Positions 14,168-14,221 of a DNA stretch of 14,221 nt are shown in pieces. Position 1 is the first letter of the stretch, and each line of letters begins with the position of its first letter. The stretch is from positions 1 through 14,221 of the forward strand of contig CALESR010000152.1 of the NCBI GenBank assembly GCA_937907485.1. The letters are read 5' to 3'. The notes under the pieces were generated by a model, which saw only the letters and a program-made list of their open reading frames with translations, was not told the DNA's origin and ran no database searches. The stretch is from an uncultured Paracoccaceae bacterium (GTDB taxonomy: Bacteria; Pseudomonadota; Alphaproteobacteria; Rhodobacterales; Rhodobacteraceae). Both the position numbers and the translations under genes were made by a program.

Positions 14168-14221
14168 GCACCCGTAGCTCAGCTGGATAGAGTGCTGCCC
14201 TCCGAAGGCAGAGGTCACAGG
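14168..14221 (+). tRNA. tRNA-Arg (anticodon CCG), 3' part cut by the window edge
   Basis: The first 54 bases of a tRNA are present. GCACCCG is the 5' acceptor strand, followed by TA. The D arm is GCTC-AGCTGGATA-GAGT. The anticodon arm CTGCC-CTCCGAA-GGCAG is a perfect 5-bp stem whose seven-base loop puts CCG at positions 34-36, reading the arginine codon CGG. The variable loop AGGTC and the start of the T stem (ACAGG) follow, then the window ends. The sequence closely resembles alphaproteobacterial tRNA-Arg(CCG). The 3' acceptor strand, and any integration site there, lies outside. Confidence 0.95.

Noticed and set aside
1..14221. CRISPR arrays, insertion sequences, phage or plasmid genes, toxin-antitoxin pairs
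   Set aside because: I looked for spaced repeats, transposase or integrase motifs and small toxin-like gene pairs and found none. Base composition and coding style look even across the window.

Overview
This GC-rich, gene-dense window looks like the chromosome of an alphaproteobacterium of the Rhodobacteraceae type (Rhodobacter/Paracoccus relatives). The basis is codon usage, the protein sequences, and a suf operon layout led by an Rrf2/IscR regulator without cysteine ligands, a type known from Rhodobacter sphaeroides. I cannot name the species without a database.

Left part, minus strand (1-5130). In transcription order: a small alpha/beta hydrolase (5130-4471), a terminator-like hairpin (4435-4464), glycogen phosphorylase glgP (4293-1828), then glycogen branching enzyme glgB (starts at 1766 and runs off the left edge). 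glgP and glgB are 61 bp apart and look like the start of a glycogen operon.

Divergent control region (5131-5326). It holds a sigma70-like promoter reading right, a perfect 13-bp dyad on its -10 element, and a second dyad-like 14-mer on its -35 element. That 14-mer recurs exactly at 4407-4420, upstream of glgP.

Right part, plus strand (5327-14116). One long, tightly packed iron-sulfur cluster assembly operon: iscR, a compact NifS-like cysteine desulfurase, sufB, a YbjQ-like protein, an FkbM-type methyltransferase, a 64-residue two-helix membrane protein, sufC, sufD, two Yip1-like membrane proteins, and sufS. Most junctions overlap by a few bases (ATGA) or nearly touch, so translation is probably coupled. 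SufB, SufC and SufD form the scaffold complex that builds the cluster. Two desulfurases of different classes supply sulfur, and IscR probably adjusts expression to iron or cluster status. The five accessory genes have no established role in the pathway. No sufE, sufU, sufA or sufT is visible here.

Right edge (14128-14221): a promoter-like sequence and the 5' part of a tRNA-Arg(CCG) gene cut by the window end.

Most of the window is well-understood core metabolism. The points most worth checking are the cysteine-poor IscR and its control region, the five accessory genes in the suf operon, the compact NifS with active-site changes, and the shared 14-mer. I found no CRISPR array, insertion sequence, phage gene or clearly new defence system. 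No gap between genes exceeds 300 bases.
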